From Nitrospirota bacterium (lineage in GTDB: Bacteria > Nitrospirota > Thermodesulfovibrionia > Thermodesulfovibrionales > UBA9159): a stretch of 44,955 nt of DNA. Position numbers and translations under genes: made by a program. The DNA lies in the NCBI GenBank assembly GCA_023475105.1, contig JAMCWJ010000040.1, forward strand, positions 1 through 44,955. Direction: 5' to 3'. The stretch's first letter is position 1, and each line of letters begins with the position of its first letter. Below the pieces are notes generated by a model that was not told the DNA's origin, did not search any database, and saw only the letters and a program-made list of their open reading frames with translations. Shown piece after piece: positions 8,598 to 16,972 of the stretch.

Positions 8598-8672
8598 GCC
8601 GGGGTAGCTCAGTGGTAGAGCAGCTGATTCGTAATCAGCAGGTCGGGAGTTCGACCCTCCTCCCCGGCTCCA
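8598..8672 (+). tRNA. tRNA-Thr (anticodon CGT)
   Basis: A 75-nt cloverleaf. The acceptor stem GCCGGGG pairs with CCCCGGC, the D-stem is GCTC/GAGC, and the anticodon stem GCTGA/TCAGC carries loop TTCGTAA with anticodon CGT. The T arm GGGAG-TTCGACC-CTCCT has one G-T pair. The discriminator is T and CCA is encoded. It reads ACG codons. A T-rich stretch follows. The disturbed DNA downstream (8683-9403) fits the frequent use of tRNA 3' ends as integration sites. Confidence 0.97.
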
Positions 8673-8682
8673 GTTTTTCTTT

Positions 8683-8970
8683 ATAGAACCCCGTCTCCGG
8701 TTCAAGAAAGAAATAGACCGCCTATCCCAGAAGGCAAGAGGCTGCGACGAACGGAAAAGATTGGCGGATCTGATCGGGAATGTTGCCTTCGGGATACATG
8801 AGGACTTTCTCCGTTGCGGGTTCCGCGACACGGAGTGGAGGATGATTGATGACCGCATGGCTGATGTTATCCCCGCCGAGTTTTGCAAGCAGTATCAAAA
8901 GGGAACAAGAAGGACGAAAGGGCCTCCGGCCGGTTTGATCTTGTTTTGGCGAGTCCACTCGGCGTCTTTA
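8683..8970 (+). pseudogene. Possible gene remnant downstream of tRNA-Thr
   Basis: An open frame from about 8683 reads like coding sequence (RFKKEIDRLSQK, GNVAFGIHEDFLRCGFRD, RMADVIPAEFCKQYQKG) but has no ATG or ribosome site at its beginning. It emerges directly from the tRNA 3' flank and continues past 8970 into the oppositely oriented HTH pseudogene. I do not recognise the family. It may be the 3' part of a gene truncated by integration or deletion at the tRNA, or chance. A shorter version beginning at a TTG at 8761 is possible. Confidence 0.3.
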
Positions 8971-9403
8971 TTATTGAGTAAGCTTTTTTGCGCGCTTCTG
9001 AGCTTCACGCTTCCCGATTTTCCGGAGGGCTGCTAAAGCGGCAATCTGCTCTTTGTTGGGTCGGGCTTCACTGCGTTCCCAGCTTCCTATGGTCCAGCCG
9101 CTCACACCGATAAGAATGCCGCACTGTTTTGCCGACAGCCCCAGCCGCTTCCGCAGTGACTGTAATCCCTTGGCTGAGAACCTGAGATTGCCTGCCTCAA
9201 GCCGGCCAACACCCAATGTGGGTTGAGGAAGCCTTTTGAAGCTGTGCCACCTCCCGTTCCAGATCTTTCACACGCAGGGAAAGCTCTACAATAATCTTCC
9301 GATGATGGACTGATGCCTTCCGCAGAACATGCGTTTCCGCCCGGGCCTGTCTTTTTGCAGCACGCTCGATGGTTTCCTTTAGCAGTCTGGCTATATTGCT
9401 CAT
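8971..9403 (-). pseudogene. XRE/HTH transcriptional regulator broken by a frameshift
   Basis: Two overlapping frames form the halves of one recognisable protein. The first starts at the ATG at 9403 after GAGGAGA, reads MSNIARLLKETIERAAKR and a coiled-coil EVAQLQKA, then stops at 9197. The second, shifted by one base, begins near 9220 and carries a complete HTH (SLRKRLGLSAKQCGILIGVS, GWTIGSWERSEARP, EQIAALAALRKIGKREA). Family members carry both parts in one chain of about 140 residues. The break is near 9200-9225, in GGCTTCCTCAACCCACATTG, and no slippery heptamer is evident. It is either a real pseudogene or a one-base sequencing error. Confidence 0.7.
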
Positions 9404-9493
9404 ACCACTCTCCTCTTTGGTGGGATTATTTCGCCGCTTTCCCACACCCCTGCTAGCTCAATGCAAGATCCGCCGTTGCTGAACATTTCTCCA

Positions 9494-10297
9494 TCACCGA
9501 TATTGCAGCTCACATTTGACCGGAGTCGGTGCGGCAGTCTGTCTTGCGATATTTTCGACCAGTTTGTGTTCCTTAGGACTATGAACAACTCCACGCACCA
9601 CTACCCTTGTTCCGTCGTGAAAAACCTCTAATGTCGGAACAGAGGCATAGGGATTAACGGCGATCCGCGCCTTCACTTTAGACGCCACGTAAAGATGGCG
9701 CAGTTTCTCTTTCGCCTCTCTTGTGGCCTCTTTGTCCTTATCCGGAATGATATCAACGACCATCTTAATCACCTCATCGGAAGTGAGACGGTCGGTGTCA
9801 AATACGGCGTCATACGCCTCGGGATCAGACCAGTCCTGATTATAGACAACTTTTATATAGCAAGAACGTTCTTTATCACTGTCACGAATCATACGAACGG
9901 CCATATCCTTGTCTACCTGTTCACGCGCCATGATCCGCTCAACCCTCACGTCGAACGGAGCGACGATACGGACCCGCAGTACGAAAGGGATTTCCCTCAG
10001 AATCCAGTATCCTCCGCGGCCAAGAATTACGACATTGTCGTTCCTGGCATGATCAAAGATGGACTCTTCTATGAGAGCCACAAATCCCATGAAGGAGCGA
10101 TCAAACCGCTCCCACAGGGTGGGACAGTGCTCATCGTATTCCTTTACCCAATTGGCCCACTCGTGGCCGGCCTCTTTCTCCATATCTTCAAGGATCTGCT
10201 CAGTGTTCACAAAGTAGTAGTTTAATTTTTGTGCGAGTCTCCGCGCAATTTCTGCGCCATCGCTTCCAAGTTCTCGTCCTACGGCTATAACGCCCAT
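9494..10297 (-). CDS. Cytidylate-kinase-like protein with C-terminal BON-like domain
   Basis: 267 residues. Residues 1-190 match the cytidylate-kinase-like family: a P-loop region reading AVGRELGSDGAEIARRLA near the N-terminus, then VVILGRGGYWILRE and DVRVERIMARE. The P-loop lacks the usual GK[ST] ending, as is common in this subfamily. Residues 200-262 (ARIAVNPYASVPTLEVFHDG, VVRGVVHSPKEH, VENIARQT) resemble a BON/OsmY-type repeat. Known homologues are uncharacterised, so CMP kinase activity should not be assumed. The gene is 3 nt after the TerC-family gene and is the last of the nuoEFG operon. Confidence 0.75.
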   Translation of the reverse strand: MGVIAVGRELGSDGAEIARRLAQKLNYYFVNTEQILEDMEKEAGHEWANWVKEYDEHCPTLWERFDRSFMGFVALIEESIFDHARNDNVVILGRGGYWILREIPFVLRVRIVAPFDVRVERIMAREQVDKDMAVRMIRDSDKERSCYIKVVYNQDWSDPEAYDAVFDTDRLTSDEVIKMVVDIIPDKDKEATREAKEKLRHLYVASKVKARIAVNPYASVPTLEVFHDGTRVVVRGVVHSPKEHKLVENIARQTAAPTPVKCELQYR

Positions 10298-10300
10298 TGG

Positions 10301-11041
10301 TCATCCTCCTTCGTTACCACTGCCATGAAGAAGACTCAGTTTCTCCATTTTTCTGTTTTCCCTCTTCACCAAAAGTTTTCCTATCACAATAACGGCTATT
10401 GCAAACGCAATTTCCACTACATATCTTAACACTTCACCCGGTTTAAGAAAACTCACGATAACAGGGTCGGTCATGATCATCTCTCCGGCAACTCTCCCCA
10501 AGATAGCTGCACCAACATAAACGATGATAGGATACTTGTCCATGAGCATCGAAAGGAGCGTGCTCGTGCCGACTACCAAGGGTATGCTTGAGCCGAGCCC
10601 GAACAACAACAGAAACATATTCCCCTTTGATGCACCCGCTATTGCCAATATGTTATCGACACTCATAACCAGGTCGGCAATGCAGATAGTCTTCACCGCC
10701 TGCATGATATTCGACGCCTCCCCGAGCTCCTTTTCCGATGTTCCTTCCGAAAAGAGCTTGACAGCTATCCATGCGATCAAGAGCCCGCCCAGAAATTTTA
10801 AAAAAGGAATTGAAAGCAGTTTTGCCGCGAAGAACGTCAGACCTACCCTCAGCAAAACAGCAAAGCCTGAGCCTAGAATGATACCCCATTTCCTCTGGTT
10901 CTTGTGAAGTGATCTGACCGCCAGAGCAATCACCACGGCGTTGTCCCCTGATAAGATCAGATTAATAAGAACGATGGATAATAGGGCGGAGAGAAAGGCT
11001 AAATCAAAACTTATGTGCCCAAAGGATCCTAAATCCAGCAT
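10301..11041 (-). CDS. TerC/YjbE-family integral membrane protein
   Basis: 246 residues with about seven hydrophobic segments. It carries the two family motifs with paired acidic residues in membrane helices: ILSGDNAVVIALA (near residue 33) and DLVMSVDNILAIAGA (near residue 125). Relatives export manganese or load metal onto exoenzymes. No yybP-ykoY-type manganese riboswitch was recognised upstream. Its place behind nuoEFG, a response regulator and a flavodoxin is unusual. A metal-homeostasis role is inferred from family only. Confidence 0.88.
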   Translation of the reverse strand: MLDLGSFGHISFDLAFLSALLSIVLINLILSGDNAVVIALAVRSLHKNQRKWGIILGSGFAVLLRVGLTFFAAKLLSIPFLKFLGGLLIAWIAVKLFSEGTSEKELGEASNIMQAVKTICIADLVMSVDNILAIAGASKGNMFLLLFGLGSSIPLVVGTSTLLSMLMDKYPIIVYVGAAILGRVAGEMIMTDPVIVSFLKPGEVLRYVVEIAFAIAVIVIGKLLVKRENRKMEKLSLLHGSGNEGG

Positions 11042-11130
11042 GCTTCACCCCCGATTGTTTCTTCTTATTACCTTGGCCATGACCTGGGTTCTCTGTTTAT
11101 TTCCTCTTTTGAAGAAGGAACAGCTCTCGC

Positions 11131-11613
11131 TTAACTTCCTACTTTTTTACATAGCTCCGCAACGCGGGACCCCAGCTTAAAAGCATGGTCCAGTGCCTCC
11201 TCGTCGGGTGCACCCACGCAAGCAACACCATAGTGACCGGTGGCGCCGGTCAGGGGATCACCAATCACGATCATCCCGTAAATGAGCATGCACTGGAGAA
11301 TAGAGATGATGGTGGTCTCCTTACCCCCTGTCGAAAAATTGCCCGTGGCGAAGGCCGCCCCTACCTTAGTCTCCATATCCCTCCGTACGCCCACAAATTC
11401 GTCAAAAACTCTCTTGAGATCGGCAGCCATAACGCCAAAATAGACAGGTGAACCGGCGACAACTCCTGCAGATTCCTTGAAGTCTTCCTTCGTAACCTCT
11501 TGCGGGTTCTTTAACAACGCCTTTGTGCCGGTCGATTCCACCCCTTTTGCTACCGCCTCTGCGAGGTTTCTTGTGTTCCCCCCCCTTGAGTAGTAAAGAA
11601 CTAAGACCTGCAT
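11131..11613 (-). CDS. Flavodoxin-family FMN protein
   Basis: 160 residues, a single flavodoxin-like domain. The phosphate loop YYSRGGNTRNLAEAVAKG follows the first strand and binds the FMN phosphate. AGSPVYFGVMAADLKRVFDE and the FATGNFSTGGKETT loop match the WrbA/NAD(P)H:quinone-reductase-like subgroup. It is cytoplasmic. It lies 54 nt after the response-regulator gene in an operon headed by nuoEFG, so it could be the electron carrier or flavin partner of that diaphorase module. That is inference from position. Confidence 0.88.
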   Translation of the reverse strand: MQVLVLYYSRGGNTRNLAEAVAKGVESTGTKALLKNPQEVTKEDFKESAGVVAGSPVYFGVMAADLKRVFDEFVGVRRDMETKVGAAFATGNFSTGGKETTIISILQCMLIYGMIVIGDPLTGATGHYGVACVGAPDEEALDHAFKLGSRVAELCKKVGS

Positions 11614-11667
11614 ATTCGTCCTCCTTTCTGTTGGACAATAGCCTGCAATACTAGGACTTTTGCCGCG

Positions 11668-12432
11668 CTACGAGGGATTCAGGATCCTTACAAGCCATAA
11701 TTGCCAACCCTCCGACGCATAGTTTTTCGCAAGGGAAGAGATCACTTCGTTGGCCTGCTCATTCAGCATCTTCACCACACCTGTCATGGGTGACAGTATT
11801 TCCGAGATCTTCCCGTCACTCGATATCAGCTGCGCAAAAGGCTCGCCCGCCGCGAGGGCTTTCATATGTTTCATGATCTCGACATACAAGAGTTGTCCGC
11901 TCACAAGGAACTGCCTGACATCAATGCCTATTTCCCATGCCTCTCCCTTTATGAGGGGTCTTGCCCATATCCCGTCCTTGTAATACATGGTGAGATCATC
12001 AAGGTCCGAAGACGGGACTATATATCTCTTGAACTGATTGATATATGCCCCTCTCAGTATCCACCCTCTCCTGTCGAATACCTTTTTCACGGCGCTGAGC
12101 ATGAAGTCGGGGGTGAAGGGCTTTTCAAGATATTCGAATGCGCCAAGCCGCGTTGCCTCACGCGCGTCTTCAACAGAGGGATACCCCGATATCACCATTA
12201 CATCGGCCGAAGGCTGCACTATTCTCGATTCTCTGAAGATAGTGAACCCGTCGATATCAGGGAGTCTCACGTCGGTTATCACAAGATCATATGCTTCATC
12301 GGAGACTTTTTTAATGGCACTCTCGCCGTCTTCTGCGGTAAATACCGTGTACCCCTCCATGTCCAGTATCTTCTTGCAGCTAAGTGCGATTACCGGATCG
12401 TCATCAATGATTAAGACCCTCTGTTTCTCCAT
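11668..12432 (-). CDS. Response regulator receiver fused to a GcvH-like (lipoyl/biotinyl fold) domain
   Basis: 254 residues. Residues 1-122 are a complete receiver: acidic pocket IIDDDP (9-12), phospho-acceptor Asp54 in VITDVRLPDIDGF, Ser82 and Lys104 in YLEKPF. Residues 150-252 follow the glycine cleavage H protein: GIDVRQFLVSGQLLYVEIM, GEPFAQLIS, ISEILSPMTGVVKMLNEQ and the ending EGWQLWLVRI. The lipoyl-lysine of H protein (ESVKA motif) is Gly207 here, with a Lys displaced by one residue (Lys208). So lipoylation is doubtful, or shifted. There is no DNA-binding domain. The ATG is 1 nt after the nuoG-like stop. It may regulate or interact with the adjacent oxidoreductase by protein contact. 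Confidence 0.85.
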   Translation of the reverse strand: MEKQRVLIIDDDPVIALSCKKILDMEGYTVFTAEDGESAIKKVSDEAYDLVITDVRLPDIDGFTIFRESRIVQPSADVMVISGYPSVEDAREATRLGAFEYLEKPFTPDFMLSAVKKVFDRRGWILRGAYINQFKRYIVPSSDLDDLTMYYKDGIWARPLIKGEAWEIGIDVRQFLVSGQLLYVEIMKHMKALAAGEPFAQLISSDGKISEILSPMTGVVKMLNEQANEVISSLAKNYASEGWQLWLVRILNPS

Positions 12433-12433
12433 A

Positions 12434-15076
12434 TCATCCCCCTACCAGCGAGTCTGCCCGGTCCTTATGCAGGACCGTTATCGCTTCCTCTTTATCAATA
12501 ACCACGCCGTTGACGTCCGACGCGGGGGCCTTTGTTATCGGGTTCACCCTCCACTTCGTGATCTCAAAAATCCCCCCTCCGTCAAAGGTCGAAGCAAGGA
12601 CGACATTGTCGGGCAGGCAAGGGTCCCGGCGCGCAGACAGGACAATGCTACCTGCGTCCGTCGAGACCTTCACGCGATCACCGTCTTTCACGGACAATCG
12701 GTCCGCCAGAATATCACCTATCTTCAGATGGGGTTCAGGAGTAATACTCAGCAAGGCGGGTGAATACCTGCTCGCGTTCTGCGAATGAAAAAGATGTGCT
12801 TCCCGGCGAACGTGCACGCCGCTCATCCCGGATTCTTCCATGACGGAAACGATGTCAGGCAGCTTGGTCCCTTCTGTGTGCATATCGTAGCGCAACGGGC
12901 CGCCCCTGTACGGCCAGACAGACTTACCGTCGGCGATGCCCTCGAGGGTGAGTTCTCTATAGATTTGAGAAACCCGTGCAATCTCCGAAAATATGTCGGC
13001 GGCACTCCGATAGCCCATATGAAGACCGAACGTCTTGCTGATCTCGGAAATGACCTTCCATTCCTCTATGCTTTCTCCCTCAACAGCTTTTCTCGTGAGT
13101 TGTATCCTCCGTTCAAGATTTGTATACGAGCCCTCCTTTTCGGCCCATGAGAGTGCGGGCAACACCACATCTGCATATTTGGCCGTCTCGGTGAAGAATC
13201 TGTCCTGAACGACAAGGAATTCAATATTCCTGAGGGCGCCTCTCACATAATTTGAATCGGGGAGACCAAGCACCATGTCCTCGCCCATCACGTAAAGGGC
13301 CTTTATCCTGCCTTCATGAGCAGCTTCCGTCATCTCGGCATAACTGAGTCCCGGGGCCGGAGGGATTATAATACCGAGGGTTTCTTCGCACCTTTTCCTG
13401 AAGGTCTCGACGGTCAATGGTCTTCCGCTTGGAAGCATGTCGGGCTGACAACCCATATCAAGGACTCCCTGTTCGTTAGGGAGTTCGGAAAGAAGATAAA
13501 TCCTTCCGTTCAGCAAATACGTCAGGGCGGCAAGGAACAGAAGGTTCATGTGTCCGGTATCGGTCTGTACAATGTCTCTCCCTATGATGATGGAAGGGCG
13601 AGACATGTTCGAGAGCGCATGCGCCGTATCGACGAGATCATTCGGCCCGAACCCGCTCATTTTCGAGGCGTCTTCAAGAGGCGCCGGCCTGAATCCGTTG
13701 ATTATCTCTTCAAGGACAGGCCTTTCCCCCGGAAGTGGTCTCCTCCTCTTTATCTCATCAACCAATGCTGCGAGAAACACTGTTTCTGCCGCTGAATTCA
13801 TAATGAAAGCGCGTTTTGAATATCGCTTGAGTCCACCGGGATGCCCCACCACGATAACAGGCACTCCCTTTTTCGACGCAGACCTGACCTGCAGACCCAG
13901 CACAGGATTTATTGCCGTGGGATCGCCGCCGATAACGAAGATGCCGTCGGAATCCGATATGCCCTGAATAGGATTCGCCGTAACGCCCTGAACAAGTATC
14001 TTTTCGAAAAACCTCTGGGCGGGACCGTATGCCATGCCGGCGACAGAATCAATGTTGTTCGTACCTATCGCCCCCCTGAAAAACTTCTGAAATACGTAGG
14101 CGTCTTCATTGGTGCATCTTCCCGACACTATTCCCGCGATGGCATCGCTGCCGTTTTCTCTCTTAATCTCCTTCATCCGATCGGCGATACAGTTGATTGC
14201 CTCTGTCCATGTAACCCGCTCCAGCACGCCATTTCTTCTCATCAGGGGGGCGTCCAACCTGTCGCCGTAGTTCAGACAGTCATAGCCGAATCTTCCCTTG
14301 CTGCAAAGGAGCCCCCGGTTCAACCCAAGGCCGGATCTCGGCACGCTTCTCACGACAGAGTTATTCCTCACCTGGAGGACGAGGGAACACCCGACACCGC
14401 AGTACGAACAGACGGTCTCGACTTCTTTCTCCATGAGCCACGGCCGGAAGCCGTGCCTGTGCGTCCGTGATGTAATGGCCCCAACAGGGCATACGGCGAG
14501 GCAGTTTCCACAGTACTCGCAGTCGTAAGCGCCGCCGGAGAAGGGCTCGATATAGGATTTGCTGCCCCGCCCGGTAACAGACAGCGCCGATGCGCCCTGC
14601 ACATCGTCGCACATCCTCACGCAACGTAAACACAGTATACAGCGCTCCCTGTTTCGCACGATGAGGGGATCTTCGAGGTTTTCGGGGTACCTCCTCTTGC
14701 CTTCGGCGAACCTCCCCATTGCAGGGCCGTACTTCGCCGCGAGGTCCTGCAACTCGCATTCACCGGCCTTGTCGCAGTGCGGACAGTCCAAAGGGTGATT
14801 TATCAGGAGAAACTCAAGCACGGCCCTTCTTGCGTCCACGACCTTCTCTGTTTCCGTGCGCACCACCATACCGTCACTCACATACTGGCTGCAGGCGGTC
14901 TGGAGCTTCGGTACTTTCTCCACTTCGACAAGACAGAGCCTGCACCCGCCATAAGGCTTGAGGATATCATGGTGGCATAGGGTCGGGATATGTATCCCTG
15001 CGGCCCGTGCCGCATCGAGAATGGTAACAGGCCTTTCAAAAGAAATCTTCTTCCCGTCTATCGTGATCGTTATCAT
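12434..15076 (-). CDS. NuoG/FdhA-like subunit with multiple Fe-S clusters and a degenerate molybdopterin domain
   Basis: 880 residues. In order: a [2Fe-2S] domain (Cys34, 45, 48, 62); the His-Cys3 [4Fe-4S] site (His94, Cys98, 101, 107); two [4Fe-4S] clusters (Cys146/149/152/156 and Cys186/189/192/196); the MGD-family cluster (Cys223, 226, 230, 258); then a molybdopterin-oxidoreductase fold and a C-terminal dinucleotide-binding domain. It aligns with formate dehydrogenase at TNNIDSVAGMAYGPA. There the metal ligand Sec/Cys and the next His are Ala349 and Tyr350, so formate chemistry is not expected. It probably acts as the electron-wiring subunit of a soluble NADH-dependent complex. Its ATG overlaps the nuoF stop (ATGA), implying coupled translation. 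Confidence 0.9.
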   Translation of the reverse strand: MITITIDGKKISFERPVTILDAARAAGIHIPTLCHHDILKPYGGCRLCLVEVEKVPKLQTACSQYVSDGMVVRTETEKVVDARRAVLEFLLINHPLDCPHCDKAGECELQDLAAKYGPAMGRFAEGKRRYPENLEDPLIVRNRERCILCLRCVRMCDDVQGASALSVTGRGSKSYIEPFSGGAYDCEYCGNCLAVCPVGAITSRTHRHGFRPWLMEKEVETVCSYCGVGCSLVLQVRNNSVVRSVPRSGLGLNRGLLCSKGRFGYDCLNYGDRLDAPLMRRNGVLERVTWTEAINCIADRMKEIKRENGSDAIAGIVSGRCTNEDAYVFQKFFRGAIGTNNIDSVAGMAYGPAQRFFEKILVQGVTANPIQGISDSDGIFVIGGDPTAINPVLGLQVRSASKKGVPVIVVGHPGGLKRYSKRAFIMNSAAETVFLAALVDEIKRRRPLPGERPVLEEIINGFRPAPLEDASKMSGFGPNDLVDTAHALSNMSRPSIIIGRDIVQTDTGHMNLLFLAALTYLLNGRIYLLSELPNEQGVLDMGCQPDMLPSGRPLTVETFRKRCEETLGIIIPPAPGLSYAEMTEAAHEGRIKALYVMGEDMVLGLPDSNYVRGALRNIEFLVVQDRFFTETAKYADVVLPALSWAEKEGSYTNLERRIQLTRKAVEGESIEEWKVISEISKTFGLHMGYRSAADIFSEIARVSQIYRELTLEGIADGKSVWPYRGGPLRYDMHTEGTKLPDIVSVMEESGMSGVHVRREAHLFHSQNASRYSPALLSITPEPHLKIGDILADRLSVKDGDRVKVSTDAGSIVLSARRDPCLPDNVVLASTFDGGGIFEITKWRVNPITKAPASDVNGVVIDKEEAITVLHKDRADSLVGG

Positions 15077-16326
15077 CGGCTGCCGACCTTTTCCTCAAAT
15101 TCGGGCATGAAATGCTCGACAAAGCCCTGCACTACGGTTGCGGCGCTCTCTCCGAGGGGACAGAAGGTCTTTCCCTTAATATTGCGTGAAACTTCCGCCA
15201 GGAGGGCTATATCAGCCTCACATCCGTCGCGCCTGTTTATCCTATCGAGGATCGCCCTCATCCAACCTATTCCCTCTCTGCATGGAACACATTTGCCGCA
15301 GGACTCATGTTCGAAGAATTCCGCTGTCCTTAAGCAAACTTTTACCATATCAACGGTTTCATCAAAAACGATGACGGCGCCGGAACCCAACATGCTTCCT
15401 GCCTTTTGAAGATGAAAGAAATCCATAGGGCAATCGATCTTGTCCGGGAGAAGGACGGGGGTAGATATCCCACCCGGTATAACTCCCTTCAGCTTTCTGC
15501 CGTCCCTGATACCCCCGCAATGGGTATAAATGATTTCCTGCAGAGTCACGCCCATAGGAAGTTCATAAACGCCGGGCTTATTTACATGCCCGCTCACGGA
15601 GAAAAGCTTGAGGCCGGGGCATTCGGGACTTCCGATCTTTGCATACGCATCGCCTCCGATCTCTATGATATAGGGAATATTGGCAAGGGTCTCGACGTTG
15701 TTCACGACCGTAGGCTTCGAAGAAAAACCCTCGTTCACAGGGAAAGGCGGCTTGATTCTCGGATGCCCCCGTCTCCCCTCGAGGGACTCAATAAGGGCTG
15801 TTTCTTCCCCACAGATGTAAGCGCCTGCGCCGAGGTGGAGACGGAGATGAAATCTGGCGCCTTTGCCGAGGATGTCGTCACCGAGAAAGTCTTTTTCATA
15901 CGCCGCTTTGATGGCTTGTAGAAGGCCATCCCTCGCTTTAGCATATTCTCCCCTGAGATAGATGTGTCCCGATGCCGCGCCAATGGCGTATGCCGAAATC
16001 ACCATTCCCTCTATCAAGAGGTGTGGGTTCCTCTCGATGATGACACGGTCCTTAAAGGTGCCTGGTTCGCCTTCGTCGGCATTGCAGAGCAGGTACTTCG
16101 GCATTTGAGGGTCCGCTGCCGCAAATGACCACTTCATGCCGGTGGGAAACCCTGCTCCGCCCCTACCCCGCAACCCGGACTTCTTCACTTCATCAAGCAC
16201 CTGGCCGGGTTCCGCAGAGAGAGCCTTACGGAGAGAGCGATATCCCCCCTCCCTAATGTAATCGTCGATACACGCCGGATCCTGGCACCTGGTGTTCCTC
16301 AGCAACACGTTCCCCGCGCTATTCAT
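15073..16326 (-). CDS. nuoF: NuoF-like NADH-binding diaphorase subunit
   Basis: 417 residues from the ATG at 16326; an upstream TTG at 16335 would add three. It carries FMN and NADH sites and one [4Fe-4S] cluster. Signatures: GLRGRGGAGFPTGMKW (FMN/NADH glycine-rich loop), LCNADEGEPGTFKDR, GAGAYICGEETALIESLEG, GHPRIKPPFP and the cluster motif ESCGKCVPCREG with a distant FCPLG cysteine. There is no N-terminal thioredoxin-like extension and no C-terminal ferredoxin domain, so it is the simple NuoF form and not HydB. It oxidises NAD(P)H or reduces NAD(P)+ for the NuoG-like partner. Its start overlaps the nuoE stop. Confidence 0.94.
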   Translation of the reverse strand: MNSAGNVLLRNTRCQDPACIDDYIREGGYRSLRKALSAEPGQVLDEVKKSGLRGRGGAGFPTGMKWSFAAADPQMPKYLLCNADEGEPGTFKDRVIIERNPHLLIEGMVISAYAIGAASGHIYLRGEYAKARDGLLQAIKAAYEKDFLGDDILGKGARFHLRLHLGAGAYICGEETALIESLEGRRGHPRIKPPFPVNEGFSSKPTVVNNVETLANIPYIIEIGGDAYAKIGSPECPGLKLFSVSGHVNKPGVYELPMGVTLQEIIYTHCGGIRDGRKLKGVIPGGISTPVLLPDKIDCPMDFFHLQKAGSMLGSGAVIVFDETVDMVKVCLRTAEFFEHESCGKCVPCREGIGWMRAILDRINRRDGCEADIALLAEVSRNIKGKTFCPLGESAATVVQGFVEHFMPEFEEKVGSR

Positions 16327-16834
16327 ATCTTTCAAGGATCCCTATGAGGCTATCCTCTGTGAGGTTGCCGTACAGGTCCGTATCAACAACCATGGCAGGA
16401 GCGATGTCACAGACTCCTATGCACTCCATAACAAGAAAGGAAAACCTTCCGTCATGGGTAGTGGCATTCGGACCAAGACCGTATCGTGTCTTCAAAATGT
16501 CGGTGAGTCTTTCGCAGCCCATGATCATGCACGAGACATTGGTACAAAGCTGGATGAGATGCCGACCCATCGGCTTATGCCTGAACATCGCATAAAAAGT
16601 CGAAACACTCTTTACGGTTGTTTTGGGGACACCCAGAATTTCGCCGACCTTTTCGAGCGCCTCGGCACTCAGCCATCCGTACTCCCTTTGAAAGAGGTAA
16701 AGGGCAGGCAAAAGGGAAAACCGCTCATTATCATATTTTCGCTTCAGGTCGTTGAGCTCGCGCAGGATCTTGTTACTTAACGCCGTCTTTTTTCGCGTCA
16801 GGGGCTCCCCTCCGGTGATGCTGATCTCTCTCAA
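16319..16834 (-). CDS. nuoE: NuoE-like [2Fe-2S] subunit
   Basis: 171 residues; thioredoxin-like [2Fe-2S] protein that passes electrons from NuoF. N-terminal helical part LLPALYLFQREYGWLS, then TTVKSVSTFYAMF. Cluster ligands are CTNVSC (C-x4-C) and MECIGVCD (C-x3-C), the family arrangement. The start is taken at a TTG after GAGGGAAAGA; the true start could be slightly further in, because no ATG is available. It is the first gene of the operon. A palindrome with Crp-type geometry lies about 140 bp upstream (16973-16989). Confidence 0.92.
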   Translation of the reverse strand: MREISITGGEPLTRKKTALSNKILRELNDLKRKYDNERFSLLPALYLFQREYGWLSAEALEKVGEILGVPKTTVKSVSTFYAMFRHKPMGRHLIQLCTNVSCMIMGCERLTDILKTRYGLGPNATTHDGRFSFLVMECIGVCDIAPAMVVDTDLYGNLTEDSLIGILERYE

Positions 16835-16972
16835 TCTTTCCCTCTCCCAGTGTAGCTGCCACGCGAACGCCCCTCAGCATTTCCTCATAGGTCAATATCT
16901 CTCTCTGCTCGAGAGGCCGCCTCAACGGTTTTTATGCTACTACTAGTAAACCCTGCAGAAGACAAGCATATC

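Noticed and set aside
11041-11130. yybP-ykoY manganese riboswitch before the TerC-family gene
   Set aside because: The gap is only 90 nt inside an operon and shows none of the conserved internal-loop sequences.
14020-14060. Selenocysteine in the NuoG/Fdh-like protein
   Set aside because: The position corresponding to Sec is a plain Ala codon in a continuous frame; there is no in-frame TGA.
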